From Dasyornis broadbenti (lineage: Eukaryota; Chordata; Aves; Passeriformes; Dasyornithidae), in NCBI GenBank assembly GCA_013397935.1, contig VZRN01004254.1, forward strand, positions 1,949,861 through 2,013,860: 64,000 bases of DNA, given 5' to 3'. The notes under the pieces are model-generated. The model had not been told where the DNA came from, made no database searches, and saw only the letters and a program-made list of their open reading frames with translations. Positions within the stretch are counted from its first letter, which is position 1; every line of letters starts with the position of its first letter. Of this stretch, positions 1 to 14,500 are shown piece by piece. Both the position numbers and the translations under genes were made by a program.

Positions 1-790
1 GGTGGATCCCGCTCCCCCCGGAGCTTTCCGGCTGGCGGCCGCAAAAATGAAACCCGCGCGCAGCGAATACGGGACCGCGCGGGCAGCGCCGCCTCCCTCC
101 CGCCCGGGGAGCTGCCCGTCCCGGCGCCGGTCCCTCTGCCCGCCGCTCCGTCAGCCCCTCTGCGGGAGGCGGCTGCGGGCGGGGCGGCTCCCGGTGCTGG
201 CGGTGAGCGCTGGGTTAGCAGTGCTGCCGCAGCACCCCCCGCGTAAACATCCCGGCAGGGAGCGGGGACACCCCTCTTCTCTGCCCGGAGGTCGCGGCCC
301 CGGCCCTTGGCAGGGGCTGCTCCAGCCCGGGCGTGGCGGCGGCCTCGCAGCGCGGAGCTGTTGACACCGCAGAAGCTGCTGCCCTGAGCTGAAGCACTGT
401 CGCCAGCAGCTCTGGCAGAGGAGTGAAGGGGCGCGGCCTCTGCGCTTGGAAAAGTTGTGTCCCCGGCGGTCACGTAGCGCCGGACCGGTGCCCGGTGTGT
501 GGTGCCCGAACGGACGGCGGGCTCCCCCGTCCACCTCTACCCTGCTCCAGCGGGGCTCTCTCCTCCGTGTCTGCCCGGCGCACGCATTAAGGAGTGTTGC
601 TCCTGATTTCCCATCACAAACACTTTCTGTCCACCTGCGATTTTCTTGTTGGTGGGAGAAGCAGGACCCGCCTGTCTATTGCGGAGGGAGGGAGCTCGGT
701 CAGAGCTGTCGCTCCCGCCTTCGGGGCTCTGATCGTGGGCATTGTCGCCTGTGCTCAGAGCACGGGCCGCTGACTGCGCTGCTACTGTCA
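1..790. promoter_or_regulatory. CpG-rich stretch at the 5' end of KAT2B (inside intron 1)
   Basis: The first ~550 bases are strongly GC-rich with many CpGs, falling off by about 800. The position fits the downstream part of the KAT2B promoter CpG island. No frame here encodes the end of KAT2B exon 1, which in human ends just before the AEESCKC motif found in exon 2. Exon 1 and the transcription start must therefore lie upstream of base 1. The several overlapping open frames here look like GC-rich chance frames. The regulatory role is inferred from composition and position. Confidence 0.55.
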
Positions 791-3525
791 GGGCAATTTC
801 TGGATGCACAGCGGGGCTGACATGTTTAGATTGGCAGTGCTGATGTCAGAATCTCTAATAATGCTTTCAGCGTTGAGAGTAACTGTTTGTGAAAAAAGTG
901 CATCTTATTTTCTCTGTTCTCCTTCTTCGGCAGATGTTAAGTGAAAGACCAAGCTAACAAACGAGACGAAGCATCATTGTGTGGCTCTGTAGTCCTGTCT
1001 GGTGGTGCAAGGAGCTTTAGCTGTATGCTGGAGGCTGCTGAAGGCATGGCGCAATGCTGTCACGGGAGGGCAAATTACCGAAGCCACACACATTGCAATG
1101 TCTTAGCTGTTTCCAAATGTGCAGGCACTTACTTTTCAGCTTTGGCACATGCATGGGACAGTGCAAGATTACATCAGCATCAATAAGGTTAAAGAGCAGC
1201 TGGTGTACTTGAACTTTGCAGCACTCACTGTGGGCCAAGTGATATGGTTTGAAGATTTCCCCGTGCTGAGTCCCCTTTGCACCCCCATATTTTAATGTTA
1301 CCAAGACTTGCTAACAAATGAAGCTGGTTGTGAAATGGGTAAATTTTTCATGGGCTGTTAGGGAAGTGTGTATGTGTTTGAATTGCTTTTTTCTTCCCTG
1401 GTTGGTGAGTTTTTTTCCTTATTTTTTTCCTCTCTTGTGTGTTTTCAGATGATGTTTTTGAGGGTGAAAGCCTTGTCATGTGGTGTGCTGCTCCATAGAG
1501 GTTGCTGTGCTGTAGAGAAGCCTTGTCTTCTCTGAAACCCTTTGCTTTCTTGGGGACTCACCAGCCTCTCTTGCAGGTGCTTTGTTTTAAGGGGCATGAG
1601 TGCCATTTGGGAGTGGAGGAGGGCACACTGTGACCTCCTGTCAGTTCCTCTTTCTCTCTTGCAGAGCTCTGGTGATGGGGTACAGAGCAGGAACAGCTCA
1701 TATTGTCAGTGCTCTGCAGGGGTGTCCTTGCTGGTGCTTGTCTGTGACAAGTCTTGGATGCATGTCCTATTGGTACTCCAATGATGAATGGAACAGGACG
1801 CATGGCGAGAGGAACCCCAGTGCCTCTTCCTCCTGCCAGAATGTAGGCACAGCTCTAGCACTAAATGCAGCTCTGTGTTCAGATTAAAATGCAAACCCTA
1901 CCTTTGCTGTTTGACTTCTCTTCAGTAGTTCAGTGGCAGGCAGCTTCCTTTCGGATCTCATAACAGAAGCAAGTAGGCAGACTGGAAGCTCCTTGTAAGC
2001 TAACAAAGCAGCTTCTCCTGTGTGATAAAGTGGGAAGGATGGATAAGGTTGGAAGAACGTTTCATTTTGCTTCCTGAACACCTGGCAGGTACTGCAGAAG
2101 GACTCTTCTTGGCTTGTAACATCAGTGGTTTGCCAGAAACTGTAGCCTGGAGAAGCTGGTTTGCCAACTGTAGCAGTTTAGAGTGTAACGTTGAACTTTC
2201 TCTTACTTTGGGTTGCAACTTCTCTTCCATTGATTTTTGCATTTGTGTGTGAGTGCAGATGAGTGAGAGAAGGCTCGCACCATCTCCAAAGCGGACATCT
2301 GTTTTCATTCAAGTAGTGGCTATACATGGATCTCATGTAAATCTACACAGAGCTGTACAAGTTGGAGTGGTAAAATATGTAATGGCATCCTTAGTGTCAA
2401 TCACCTTCTCCCACATAAATTTCATTGCAAAATCCAGCATGCGGAATTTCTTAGGAGCTTAACCTCAGAGGTGTTTGGAGTAACAGAGTCAGGGACCATC
2501 TGTCGTCCACTGGGGATGAAGAGTCACAACACAAGAAGGCGGAGAGGTCAATGACCATGCAGAGGGTGAATCTCACTGGTGACAGCAGAAATGCCAAGCA
2601 GAAGAGAGCAAAAGGTGTTGCACTAAGGCAGGGTGCTTGGTCCCCAAGAGGGACCTCCTGGTCCTTCTTTTCAACCCATCCCTTTTCCTCATGGGAAACA
2701 TGGATGAAGAGTGCTGGTAAATGCATATTTGGTGTGCATGTATCCTGAGCAGAATGAGCCTGAAGTTTAAGGAGCTGCTGCTGAAACTAGTCAAATATGG
2801 GGTTTGATTTTTTTTTTTTCTCCTGATAAAAAAACTGGACAGATGAGTTGTAGCTGTTGAGGTGCTCCAATTTACTTACTTGTTCCTCTGCCAGAAAGGT
2901 GTGGATGGAAGGGATAGAACAGGCTCTTCTGAGTAAAAAACCTTCTTAAAAGCCCAAGTTTGAAAGAAGAGGGTGGCATACTGAACAAAATATATAATAG
3001 GAGTTGGTACAGCTTTCATGACTTTTGGAGGTACACAGTAGTGCTGTGTGCTGTGAGGGGTTTTGTATTTGGCACTTGCTGTATCTGTGCGTGTATGAAT
3101 GGCTGCATACATCGTTTTGGTTTTGTCCACTGTGAAATTGAGAATTAGGCATGCGAGTTTGCAGCGCATTATATAAAAGCACCACTGTGTGTGACTTACA
3201 CATATAAATATATTTAATGAAGATGTAGGATGAAGTCTCCTCTGTATTTTTTTTCCCTATTGGTTTACAGTATGTGAAAATACATCTCTCTCTCCAGTCT
3301 CACTGGGAGCTTTTCTTGTAAACAAGGTGAAATATATATTATTTTAGTACACTAAGTTTTCTGTAAAATTGTTTCTTTTTCATAATATGTATCTTACAGT
3401 AATGCCTGGGTGTTTATAAATACAATTAGAACCCAGTAGCCTAAAGCACTTGCACAAGGAATAATACCTCCTTGAAGAAGGGCTTTTTGTTTTAGATAAG
3501 CAAAGTAGCCAGAGTGTGAAGGGTT

Positions 3526-3632
3526 GTGATGAGATGACTTGGCCAAGGCCCTGCAGCAGATGAGCAACTGGCGGATGTGGAAGTAAAATCCCAGCCCCTG
3601 GCTCCAGACCAGCTGCCGACCCTTTCTTGAAG
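3526..3632 (+). repeat. MIR-like ancient SINE fragment
   Basis: The words GATGACTTGGCCAAGG, then GCAACTGGCGGA, then AATCCCAGCCCCTGGCTCCA follow the order and spacing of the well-known MIR core region: tgacttgcccaagg, then a 'tggcagagctgg' part, then 'cccaggtctgactcc'. It is diverged, as expected for an old amniote repeat. The family call is by eye only. Confidence 0.45.
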
Positions 3633-5008
3633 CACTTCTCATTCTAGAGTGACCTCTAGTTTTCCCACACATAAAAAAAAAGAGTTCACAACGTAAACTT
3701 GCACCACCTTTTCCATAATAAAATATTTTCTTTCCTGATTTTTGTAAGGCAGGTTAAGATGAGGCCAATTTGGCCATCTCACTGCTGGGCTCTGTGTAGT
3801 GGGAGTACAGCTCCTTGAAGTTCAATTTGAAATGCATTAAGATTGTTTTCTGCAGAAGTATATAGGAGATAAAGAAACTATCTAAAGCTTTCTTTATCAC
3901 TTTCATAGTGGGGTGAATCTGTTTTGCAATGTCTTACAGGCCCAATTACAGCATCTTCCTTTAAGTTAAATAGGAAATCTACCAATAACTTTGCAGGGTA
4001 GGAACTAGGTGCCTGTTAGTAATAAAAGCTTTGTATGGTAGCCTACTTCTCTTCTGTAAGTGAAACTGGAAAATACAGAGAGTAAAATAATTGGATCAAT
4101 CAATAAATGAAGAAAATGCCCTCTGAGCTGCCCATTGAACTACTTATTTTGTATTGTTAAGGATAAATGGGTCAGCTAATTTCCTGATACATATGAGTGG
4201 CTCTCCAAGTAGTGTCCAGCTGTCTAGTTGTTGAGTACTGGACATTTGAGTAGGAAAAACATATGATTTAAATTCATCCATGTATTTATTATCATTTATG
4301 TGACACTCTTTGATAAAGTCATTATTCTGAGCTTGCTGCTGACAGGACAAACCTTACAGGGTATTTTACACAGCTTTTGTGTTGGGAGGAAGAATATGTT
4401 TTCTAGAGTAATTATACTTGCTGGGAATAGAGAAGATCAGTAACGTTCTATGTATAATCCATTGAGCCTGCTTTGCATCTCAATTACTAAACAGGGTAAC
4501 CTGTATGATTTTAAATTGGAAAGAAAAATCTAGCACAACGGTTTTTTGAAATTCAGTTCTAGAATTGTTGGGGTCTTTTACCTTATAATTAAGTTAGCTT
4601 GAAGTTTGCACATTCCTAGGCTTATTTCACTATGCAAAAGGGGCAGGGATGTTTTAGTCCATAGGTTATTGTAGCATTCTTCATTTATTCATTATTATTT
4701 GGACAACTGAAACCCACCTAAAAGGGGCTGAGATGTGCAATGTTTTAACTTTCAGGTGCTTGCTTTTAAAATAAAAATACTGATAATTTGTGTTAAAATG
4801 TGCTATATTTTTTCACTGTCCATTTTTGACATGTCAGTATATTCTAAAAGAAATGGTAACTTTAGTTTGCCCAGAGTTAGAGTTTTCACTGCCCAGGGCT
4901 ACTGGACAATTTACTTTTTCCCGTTGTTGTAACATTCCACCAAACATAGAGCTTAAAAACAAAAATTGCAATTATATCATGCAGTGCAAAATGTACACAA
5001 TTTCTGCA

Positions 5009-5232
5009 CTGGTTTTTTTTTTGTTTTTTTGGGTTTTTTTTGGGTTTTTTTGTTTGTTTGTTTGGAATAAAGAAAGGTTGGTGGTTTTTTGGTGGCTTTT
5101 TTTTTTTTTGGTTTTTTTTTGGGTTTTTTTTTTTGTTTGTTTTTTTTGTTTTGTGGTTTGTGTTTTTTTGGGGGCTTTTTTTTTTTTTTTTTTTTTTTTG
5201 TTTGTTTTTTTTTTTGTTGTTGTTGTTTTTTG
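5009..5232. repeat. T/G-rich low-complexity tract
   Basis: A ~220-base run of T blocks broken by G, GG and GTTTG units, ending in short GTT repeats just before 5233. The long open frames across it on both strands encode only Phe/Leu/Gly/Val or Lys/Asn/Thr strings and are artefacts of composition. It could be the expanded tail of an old retroposon, but no body is recognisable beside it. Confidence 0.9.
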
Positions 5233-8200
5233 CAGGGAGGGAGCAGGCAGCAGCATATAAATTGTTATGTTTTATTTTATTGCATTCATCCAACTTTATT
5301 GAAAACCACCAATGAAAGTGTGGTGTTCGTGATCCCCGGGCCTGCAAAGATGACAGTCATTATTTTGCAGGCCTCGTTAGGGCAGAAGTCCGCATTGTTC
5401 TACAGTGCGTTTATCGAAGCTCTGCAGATGTCCCAGAAAACAAGGCTTCAAGGGCTGGATATGCTAGTTCAAATACTTTTCCTTCCTTCCCTCAAAAACT
5501 GTTTTGATCTTAAATTAAGTTTTTGCAGAGGTGAAGTCATACTTTATTTTCTAATGAAAAGCAGATGAGTGACATTAAAAAAAAAAGGAATAAAGAAAGG
5601 AAAAAGGTGAATATAGTCAAAGAAAGGATTGAATGTGAAAAATGCTGTGGAAGATTTAAAACAACTCAGCACTTTAAGCCACTGAGGAATGCACATTGCG
5701 TATTCACTGCAAAGTACTTGCACTGTCAACACCTACAATGAAAGCTAAGTTTTAAAGAGGATCTTTTTGGGTTCTGTTTCCCCTTGGTTAACAGAACGTT
5801 TATGCTGATTCTGGTGTTTTATAGAGATTAACGAAGAAAACCCACCCTAGTGGTTGTTTGAGTAAGGTCTCTAGAATAATTTGAACAATACAAATTAACA
5901 GCTGTTGCAAAAAGATCTGGCAAGGAAGTGCCAACAAGAGCAGAAAAAAAATTGCCGTTGCACATGTTGTTTTTTTTCTTCTGTGGGTGGGTTGATATTT
6001 ATTTTTGTCAGTTTAACTGAGCTGTTATCACGATTCGTACATCTGTTTGCATCTTTGCTGCTAATTATGGTGTGACACTAAAGTTTGCATAGTTACTCAC
6101 TGTTTATAATTTTTTGGCTTGATAGTAAACATTGTTTGGTGAGCTTCTGTGACATACTGCTTCCACATAGAGAAAAAAAATCTCAGAAAACTCGTGCCTA
6201 TTTTTAGGAGGGAGTTTTGGATATGCTTCATTGTGACATGATTTAAGGCAATTAATAATAAGCATGGTGATATGTCAGTAATTTACAGTGTTGAACATTT
6301 GTTCAGACAGCTGCATGGGAAGGGTCAAATCTTACTTCTCTGAAATATTATTCAATGAGTTTTTGTTTGACAACTCCATCACAATTGTCTCTTGCATTTT
6401 CTTTGGCAATAATCTCATTTTCAGACTTTTTTTTTAATTTTTTTTTTTTTTTTTGGTGACAGTTTCTCTATCTTTGTTTTAAATGCAAAAACCTTCATGG
6501 CAACATTGCCTTTCCCACAAAATAAATGTGTATATTTTATTTGGCATTGGTTTTGCATTGGGATGCTTGGGATGCTAATTGAAAATGAGGGATTTCGTGT
6601 CATCTCCCAGATGTCCAGAGTCCTTGCAGCAGGGCAGTCTGTGGTTTGCAGGTATCACTCAATCACTGATCTCTCTAGTCCATTAAACTTTGAGGGCCTG
6701 TAGGGCTGGAAGACAAACACAAGTACAATTGGCTCAGTGCCTGGGAAACTGTAAGAGACGGTTTCTGCCATAAAATTATACTAGGCTGCCTTCAGTTCTC
6801 TGCCAATCATATTACTCACAGAAAACATGATAGAAAAAGAACATAAACTTCACCGTAAATCTTTTCAAATTGCATTTTATGAGACTTCGAAAAAAAATTG
6901 TTTTAATCTTCCCCTCATCTTATCCTGGAGCCGCACTGATTTCACTTTATAAATGCATGGGTTGGCAGGCAGTGTGCACTCAGTGAGTTTGGAGAGGCAG
7001 GAGAATTCAGGCAATGCAGGTTGTCCCTCTTTCAAGGGAAATCTGTGGAAATGGTTTTTGCTGGGCACTTACAGGTGAATTTCTGAGTCATCCTGGTGCA
7101 ACTGGCTACAGAAAATGCTACTCACAGCCCTTGGTACCTGCCAGACTGCCCCGGGCCAGGCAGAAGCCATGGCACCCAGGGCCTAGAGCTCAGCTGGATA
7201 AATGCTTAAGCCTTAGGGACGGTAAAAACATCATGTGGTGCTCAACAAACTGCAGGCAGCAGTTTTCTTGGTGCTCAGGTTGCTGGATATTGAAATGAGT
7301 TTAAAAGAACAATTTACCAGCCATTTACAAAGCTGTCAGTGTTAGGAGCTGTCAAGCTGTGAACTTTTCTGCGTCTCCTGGGTTCTTCTTCCTTAGGTAG
7401 GATGGGATTTGGAAACTTAAAAGGAGAATGAAATAGGCTCCTGAAACAGATCACACTAAATGTATGCAGAATCAGTTTTGAAAAATGGTACATTAGTGCT
7501 GCATATATTAACATCACAATTTTTCCTACTAAGATTGTTTCAGCCGTAAATATTATGCAGCACTTGGCATACTTTCCTCACTGAGGTCTCAGCAGTGCAA
7601 TTTCATGAGCATCTTTTTACAACCCAGTGCACAGATATATCTGAAGAGTAGAAAAGCAGGCTTTCCTTCCAATTAAATCTTCAAATAGGACTATGAATGA
7701 TACTAGAATAACCAAGATCTTTTGGATATGCAGAAGAAAATCTCCGCCTGTAAAGCTGCTCTTTGAATAACTGGAATTGGTGCTTTGAACTTCTGAACGA
7801 TTTGAGACACGATTACCAAAGTCACAACCTCTCCCTTCATGGTCTTCCCTTTTAACTGCAGTCCATTGGTGGTTGTTTCACACTCAGTGAGAGTAAGTAA
7901 ACTTTCCAGGTTGCAGTGGAAGTGTCACTGTCTTTGACATCTGTTGCTTTTGTGGCCAAGCCTTCCTTGCCTTAAACAGCCTTCTCCAATAGAGAATTTA
8001 TTGTTTGGTTATTTCAGCATTAGTTAACCCTGTCTGGGTTGTCATGGGCTTGGTTTCACTTGTGTGATTTCTTGGTGCCAGTGTGGCTGATGAGCCAGTG
8101 ACAAACGTGTTGCCTGTTAGATAACCTGTTTATGTTTAAATCATTAAATCTGTCTTTGTGGCAGGAGCTGTAAATGTTGATGTACCAGTAAATGTTTGAA

Positions 8201-8469
8201 TACTTTTTTCACTTGATTGAGGGCTTTCTGGAGAGGAACTAGCTAGGGAGTTTTTATGTATTCTGCTTACCAAACTGTGTTAATCTCTCTGTTTGGGATC
8301 CTATTCTATTTCTGATTATTTCCAGAAAATAAGGGTTAGTAATGTGGCAGATAAAAATGCAAACCCAAGAAGCAACCTGTAATTCTTCTTACTGCTTTTG
8401 AAATAAAGCCATTCCAGCAAGTTCCTGTGTTTTACAGTGTTGATCGGTATCCCTTTGCTTTGATTTCAG

Positions 8470-8596
8470 GCTGAGGAGTCTTGTAAATGCAATGGCTGGA
8501 AGAACCCGAACCCGCCTCCCACGCCACCGCGGGCCGAGCTGCAGCAGGCGGCTGTGAGCCTGGCTGAGCCCTGCCGCAGCTGCAGCCACGCACTGG
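8470..8596 (+). CDS. KAT2B: KAT2B exon 2
   Basis: The acceptor TTGATTTCAG precedes a GCT codon and the donor is G|GTGAGC. It reads AEESCKCNGWKNPNPPPTPP and ends SCSHAL, the start of the PCAF-homology region, with its Cys-rich words (ESCKCNG, CRSCSH). It begins in phase 0, as expected after a human-type exon 1, and ends one base into the codon completed by exon 3 (Ala). It is more GC-rich than its surroundings. A minus-strand open frame over it is a shadow. Confidence 0.95.
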
Positions 8597-11500
8597 GTGA
8601 GCTTTCTCCTCATTCTCCTGCAGTCCAGGCACCCGTGCCCCAAAATGTCAAGTCAAGATGCCATGCCAAGACCTGAAAATGGGAGTTACAATTAGGTGTA
8701 AATGTCAGTAACTTAGATTAAAATGTTTAATGTTTAAAAATTATGTTTATTGTGGAAATATTCTAAAATTAGTTTTGAAGAAATTCAGCTAAGGTGCAAG
8801 TTCCAACAACACCAACATTCAAAGTTGTTAAAATGCAAAAGTACCATTAAGCTACCTGTAACAATTTTAATACTTTGTGTTACATATGCCTTAAGTTCAC
8901 AGTTTTATCTGTCAGCTGCCTGAGTTACAAGGCGAATGACTTTCACCTGTAGGCTGTATTATGTTTTCTTACTTTAGAACAAAGTATAAAATATTCTTGA
9001 ACATTGTTAAAGTAGGTACTCCTACCTACAAAAAGAACCGTGTCTTTTCTGTGTCACATAAAATAAAACTAGGGTTGTACATCTTAGCATGATCTAAATT
9101 ATTGTGCAGACAGCTTGCATATCTTGGAAGCAACTGCTCAAAATCCACTGTTAAATACTGTGGGTTTTGGTTTTGTTTTTCTGATTTAGAATAAATAACA
9201 GTTTGTTACCCGCATAGCCTGAAAAACAATGTTGAATCACTGTATTATCATTTTAAGAATTTATACTTATCCAAAACAAAAGCTGATGGCTGTTTCTGTT
9301 TATATCAGAATCACAGAACAGTTTGAGTTGGAAGGGATGTTTTAAAGATCATCTAGTCCTACCCCCTGCAATCAGCAGGGATACTTTCTGTTAGATTGGG
9401 TTGCTCTGAGCCCTATTGAACTTGAACTTGAATGTTTCCAGGGATGGGGCATCCATCACGTCTCTGGGTAACTTGTTCTAGCATTCTACCCCCCTCATTG
9501 TAAAAAAACCTATTTTCTTACATCTAATCTAAACGTGCTCTCAGTTTAAAGCCACCACCCCTTGTCCTGTCACTACATGTCCTTGAAAAAGTGCCCCTGT
9601 GGCTTTCTTGTGGGCCACGTTTGGGTCCTGGAAGGGTGCTCTAAGGTCTCCCTGGAGCCTTCTCTTTTGCAGGCTGAACAACCTCACACTCTCAGTCTGT
9701 CTTCATAAGAGAGGTGCTCCTGCCCTCAGATCACCTTTGTTGCCCTCATCTGGACTTGCTCCAGCAGATCCACAACCTTCTTAGCAAATATTGAATAAAA
9801 ATTCAGCTAAAATAAAATTCAGAACTATTTGAAAAGAAGCAGTTGCTGTTTAATTTTTGTTGCTGCCCAAAACTCAAGACAATGAAATAAAAAAAAAAGG
9901 AAATTTAAAACCTTTACAGTAGATCACTTATTATTTTACTTTTGAAAAAAAAAATTGTACTTTGAATGAAATACTTTTTTTCCTTTCTTTTTGCATGGGA
10001 TTTATTTTTATTTCTGCTCTCTTCTTTTTTATGCTCTCATTACATGTGATTTATTTCTAGGCTTTTCAGCAGAATTTTTTCCTGATATTCCAAATCTCTG
10101 GGTTTGCTTGCAGGAGAAGATTAACAAATATATAGTACCACAGAAAATTCAGTCACTTTAGCCAAGTTAGTTTCAACATTTCATCACACAGCTTCTCTGT
10201 GCTGCTTCTGTTTATGCAATTAAGGTGGCTTGTGTTAGCCATCCCTTTCAATCTTGGCCTTTGAAGAAAGAGCTTTTTCTTTCTTTTTTATTTTTAGCTT
10301 GCAAGATGTGCCTGTCACTTCTCTGTTCTTGAGTGGAATTTGTGGATGCTTTGTATTTTGTAGAAAAACTCAGCTCTTCTAAAGGCTGGGCCTGGTTTTG
10401 GTCTATTAAAAAATATTAAATCACTTTTTAGCTAGGGAACCAGGGAAAACCAGTACTGTAAAACCAGTACAAGTATTTTATGAAGAAACTGTATTTTTAT
10501 GTACTGCTTTTTTTAGAAAAGGCCTCTTCGACTGCAGCTAATGAGGAAGATGTTTCATTTAAAATAACTGAAATGAGTTGCTGTGTGCTTCCTCATACTG
10601 CTGGAAAAAATACTACTTTCAGCGGTGTTTTGCAAGATAATTTTCCTATTCATCTCCTCTAAATTAGCGTGTTCCTGGTGAATACCTTTAAAACCAGAGT
10701 TACCACAAAGCATGTACGCTTCACGTTATCTGTGCTCCTTCTCTTCAGAAAGCCGTTGAAGTAGCGATATAGAAATCCGTGTACTGGTTAAAACTGTATG
10801 TGACATAAAATGTAGGATGTTCTTTTTTTGTTTCTTTTTTTCTAGAATTTATTATTGTCATCCAGAGGTAATCCTACATGCTAGTCTTGCTTGAGATGTC
10901 TCTTTTTGGGGGTGTGGTTTGATCTTCAAGCCAGTGCAGCTTTTGGTGCATAAATCTATTCGATTGTGTGTATTATCGTTTGCTTACCTACAACTTATAT
11001 TTGTCTTTTTGGTGCTCAGCCCCACAGTTTGGCTCAATGTGGTTGTTTAAATGAATATTTCTTATATTTGGGTGGTATATTTTCTAACACTGTGACTGGA
11101 TTAGATGCTTTCCACCAGCCACAAGACCAAGTGTTGCGTAGTCGGAGACTTCTCTTTTCTATTTGATTGTTTCTCCTGTGTTGCAGCGTGCATTTTTTAA
11201 TTGGCAAACAGTTTCAAACTTTTAAAACCAGTTAATTAATGTGCTAATACACTGTATATGCATTCAGTCTCCCTTTTTTTTCTCCAGCACTATTATCAGT
11301 TCCTGCTATGCACCTTCACGTAGCATATTTGGGTATTTCTTGGTTTGCCTGTCCAGTGTACATAAACTAATGTGTTAAGATAGACTGTGGACACATTCCT
11401 CGTTAATCTATTTTTTCACTATTCCTAATTTGTACACCTCATGCTTGCTTGCTGAAGTTGCAGGTCTTCCTATCACTGAGCCTTGTTCTTTCTGCTTGCT

Positions 11501-14500
11501 TTTTTCTGTATGCTGTAGCAACCTGTACATGTGATGTTTAAACTTCTTTTTCAGGCGTAACAGCAACTGAAGAAGGGTGTACCAGTTAGGCAGTGCGTGT
11601 GGTTGGGACTGTGTAACTCTAGTCAAGAGTGATGCAGTATTTCATGTCAGTGTACTAAAGCTTTAATTTTGATAAAATGTTTACTAATGGCCACAGAGCT
11701 TGGGAATGGGCTGTGAACATCTGAAGGAAGATAGTTTGTTGGGCTGGCGTATAAACCTTGGTGTCTCTTTGGTAAATACGTGCTGGTAATACACTTAACT
11801 TTTAGATTCACAGTATGGGTAATAATTCTCTAGTTTAATAAAATGTTTAAACACGGCCACTAAGTAGTCAAGATTCAGTATTGTTATGGAAACTGCATAG
11901 AAATGGCTTCTTATGCTGATGTTTTATTCATTTGTAGGTTGAATGCAAGGTTTCTTTAGTATGTTATCAGTTTCCAATGCAAAGCTCCTCTAGGAGGGTA
12001 TTTATTACTTGCAAAAGATCAGGACAGACAGCTGGGAATATTAACCCTTCATACATGTCTTAAGGACAGAAATTAAATAATTTTGTTCTACTCAGAATAC
12101 TGAATATGTATCCTTGAAGGAAGCTCATGATGGCCATGTGCCTAAGAGACTATGTTATAAATTTCATTTAAGTGGAAACAGTTACTGGCATCGTCTTAAA
12201 GTTCCGTGCGACAGTGTGCTTTTTACTTGAAGCTGAACAAAGTTATTGAATTTAAATGTTTTGGTATCCATACTAAACTTCTCAAAACAAACCATCTTTG
12301 CTAGGTGGCCAATAAATGTGATCATTTTCAAGTCAAGTGTTATTCTTCCTCACTACCTCCCCAGCCAAGGTGTCAGATTTCCATTGGAAAAATATAATGT
12401 TAAGCTTAAGAAGTAAATATAGATAAAATTTATTAAAATATAAAAAGCTGATATGCCCAAACTTTGAATAATTTTTCTCTTTGTTTGAAAGGATATTTTC
12501 TTGTCCTTTTAGAGGAAAGGATATGCATACCATCTATATTGGCCTGGAGTCAGTGAAGATCATTGCTTTTTGTAATGCAAATATATTCTTTCTTGGAGCT
12601 GACTTTTTGTTTTAAATTGACTTCCTCCTTCCCGGGGCCAGTTGTTCAAACCAACTTGAAATGAATGTCCTGCTTTACAAGGAGAAATGTCAAACTTTTG
12701 ACAATTACAGATATGGAACTGTACTTACCTTTGGAGATGATAAAATGGAGTTTGGCTCTTGGAAATTGTGATGTGTGTAAACTTCTGATCAAATGAGCAT
12801 ATATAGTCTGAAAAATCTTTGTTACTATAATGTGCACAAAGCAGAGTTTGATCTTACATGATATGAAAGTAAGAGACCTAACCAATAATGTCCAGTTTAA
12901 AACAAAAAGCCATTTTTCGGAACTGGGATTCTTTCACTCTTAACAAAATAAGGTGCTACTTGCATCTGGATTACATAGTTAATGGAAATTTTGGATTTAT
13001 TTCCTTAAGTCAAGAAACCTTGTTTCAAAGCTATAGCTCTAGGACAAAAATGTATGTAATTAGTTATATAGTGCAACATATTAATACAAGCAGGACTTCT
13101 ATTAATATAATAAGGACTAGTCTCCTTTAAGTGTTAACAGATGATGTGATTCCAACCAGCTGCTATTCCCCTGCTGTGGAATTTACCACCCCTGGACAAC
13201 CTTTACAAACTGCTCTGATGTGACTCAGGTTTCAGTTACCTCTGACAAGATGTTCTGTTTAAACAGGTTATTGCATGATCAGTGCCTTCACAGTTAAGGC
13301 TTAATTTGAGATCTCCTGTGCTGTGGGTTCTCTCAGTAGGCTCTTACAAGTTTGGGTTTTTATTTTGTTTAGCTGCTCATGTTTCTCACCTGGAGAATGT
13401 GTCTGAAGAAGAAATGAACAGGCTCCTGGGGATTGTATTGGATGTGGAATATCTGTTCACCTGTGTCCACAAAGAAGAAGATGCAGACACCAAGCAAGTT
13501 TATTTCTACCTGTTCAAAGTAAGCTGAACTTGTGGAGTATCTTCTCAGATTTTTCACTCTCTCACACATAAGCCAATTTCACTGCCGCTCGTGCGTGGAT
13601 TGACTTTATATGCCGAGACAGTTTTTCTCTAGGGTGATTCTCTACTGAGTAACTGTGGGCTGGACATCCTGGTATTTGCAATGTACTGATTCTTATTCCA
13701 GAAGTCATCCAGATGATTGAGCAACTGAACCTGAGTCCCATCTATAAACTGTGCAGCCTTCTTCACTGACACACCAGGAAAAGTCAGTTGACATGAATGA
13801 TACCTTAGCTGCCTGCATTTCCTCAGAGAAGCCTCTTGTATGCATTTCAGAGAAGCTGATTTCACAGTGGAGTTCAGTAATTACAAATTCAGATGATTAA
13901 ACAAGCAGATTTATAGCCAGGAGAATTTCAACACTGCTCACGGTGTGTTGTGCCCTTGGGACTTCCATTGACTCTATGTATGAAAATATACTAATTTTAA
14001 AAACTTTGTGTATTTTAAACAGCTTTTGAGGAAGTGCATTTTACAGATGGGAAAACCTGTAGTAGAAGGATCTTTGGAAAGTCCCCCATTTGAGAAACCT
14101 AGCATTGAACAGGTAAAGAGTCAAAATGTGGGTTTGGTTGGTGTGTGGTGGGGTTTTTTTGTTGTTGTTTATTTATGTGTTTATGTATTTGGTTTTTTTT
14201 TTTTTTTTGGTGGGGGTTTGGAGGCTTTGTTTTGGGATTTTTTTTTTGTTTATTTTTCTTTTTGTAAATGTAGGCACTGGTTTTGAAAACAGGGCATTTT
14301 AGGCTCTTTACAGATGTTTCTGTGTTCTTAGGAAAAAATAGGGGACTATAGGAGATTGCTGCTGCTTCTGCTTTTATTGTTGGTACAATAGTTACATTAT
14401 TTGACTTCTCTCGTCATTCGTCTTATGCTTTAATGAAACTGACTTTTTGTGGGTTTAGAGAATTAACTTGAAATGCTACTTTTATGTGGGCAGTTCTAAT

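Larger units (their letters stand above)
791..8469 (+). other. KAT2B: KAT2B intron 1 (3' part)
   Basis: Non-coding intronic sequence up to the acceptor TTGATTTCAG at 8469. It holds a T/G-rich low-complexity tract (5009-5232), a T-run at 6428-6454 and a MIR-like ancient SINE fragment near 3526-3632. I see no other recognisable gene, exon or RNA. The short open frames in it show no family motif. Confidence 0.8.

Noticed and set aside
1..820. Possible KAT2B exon 1 or another gene in the GC-rich start
   Set aside because: No frame on either strand matches the end of the KAT2B N-terminal region or any other protein I know, and overlapping frames on both strands reflect composition.
4790..5568. 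Hydrophobic open frames of about 90-160 residues and a Lys-rich one on the other strand
   Set aside because: They translate the T/G-rich low-complexity tract and have no conserved features.
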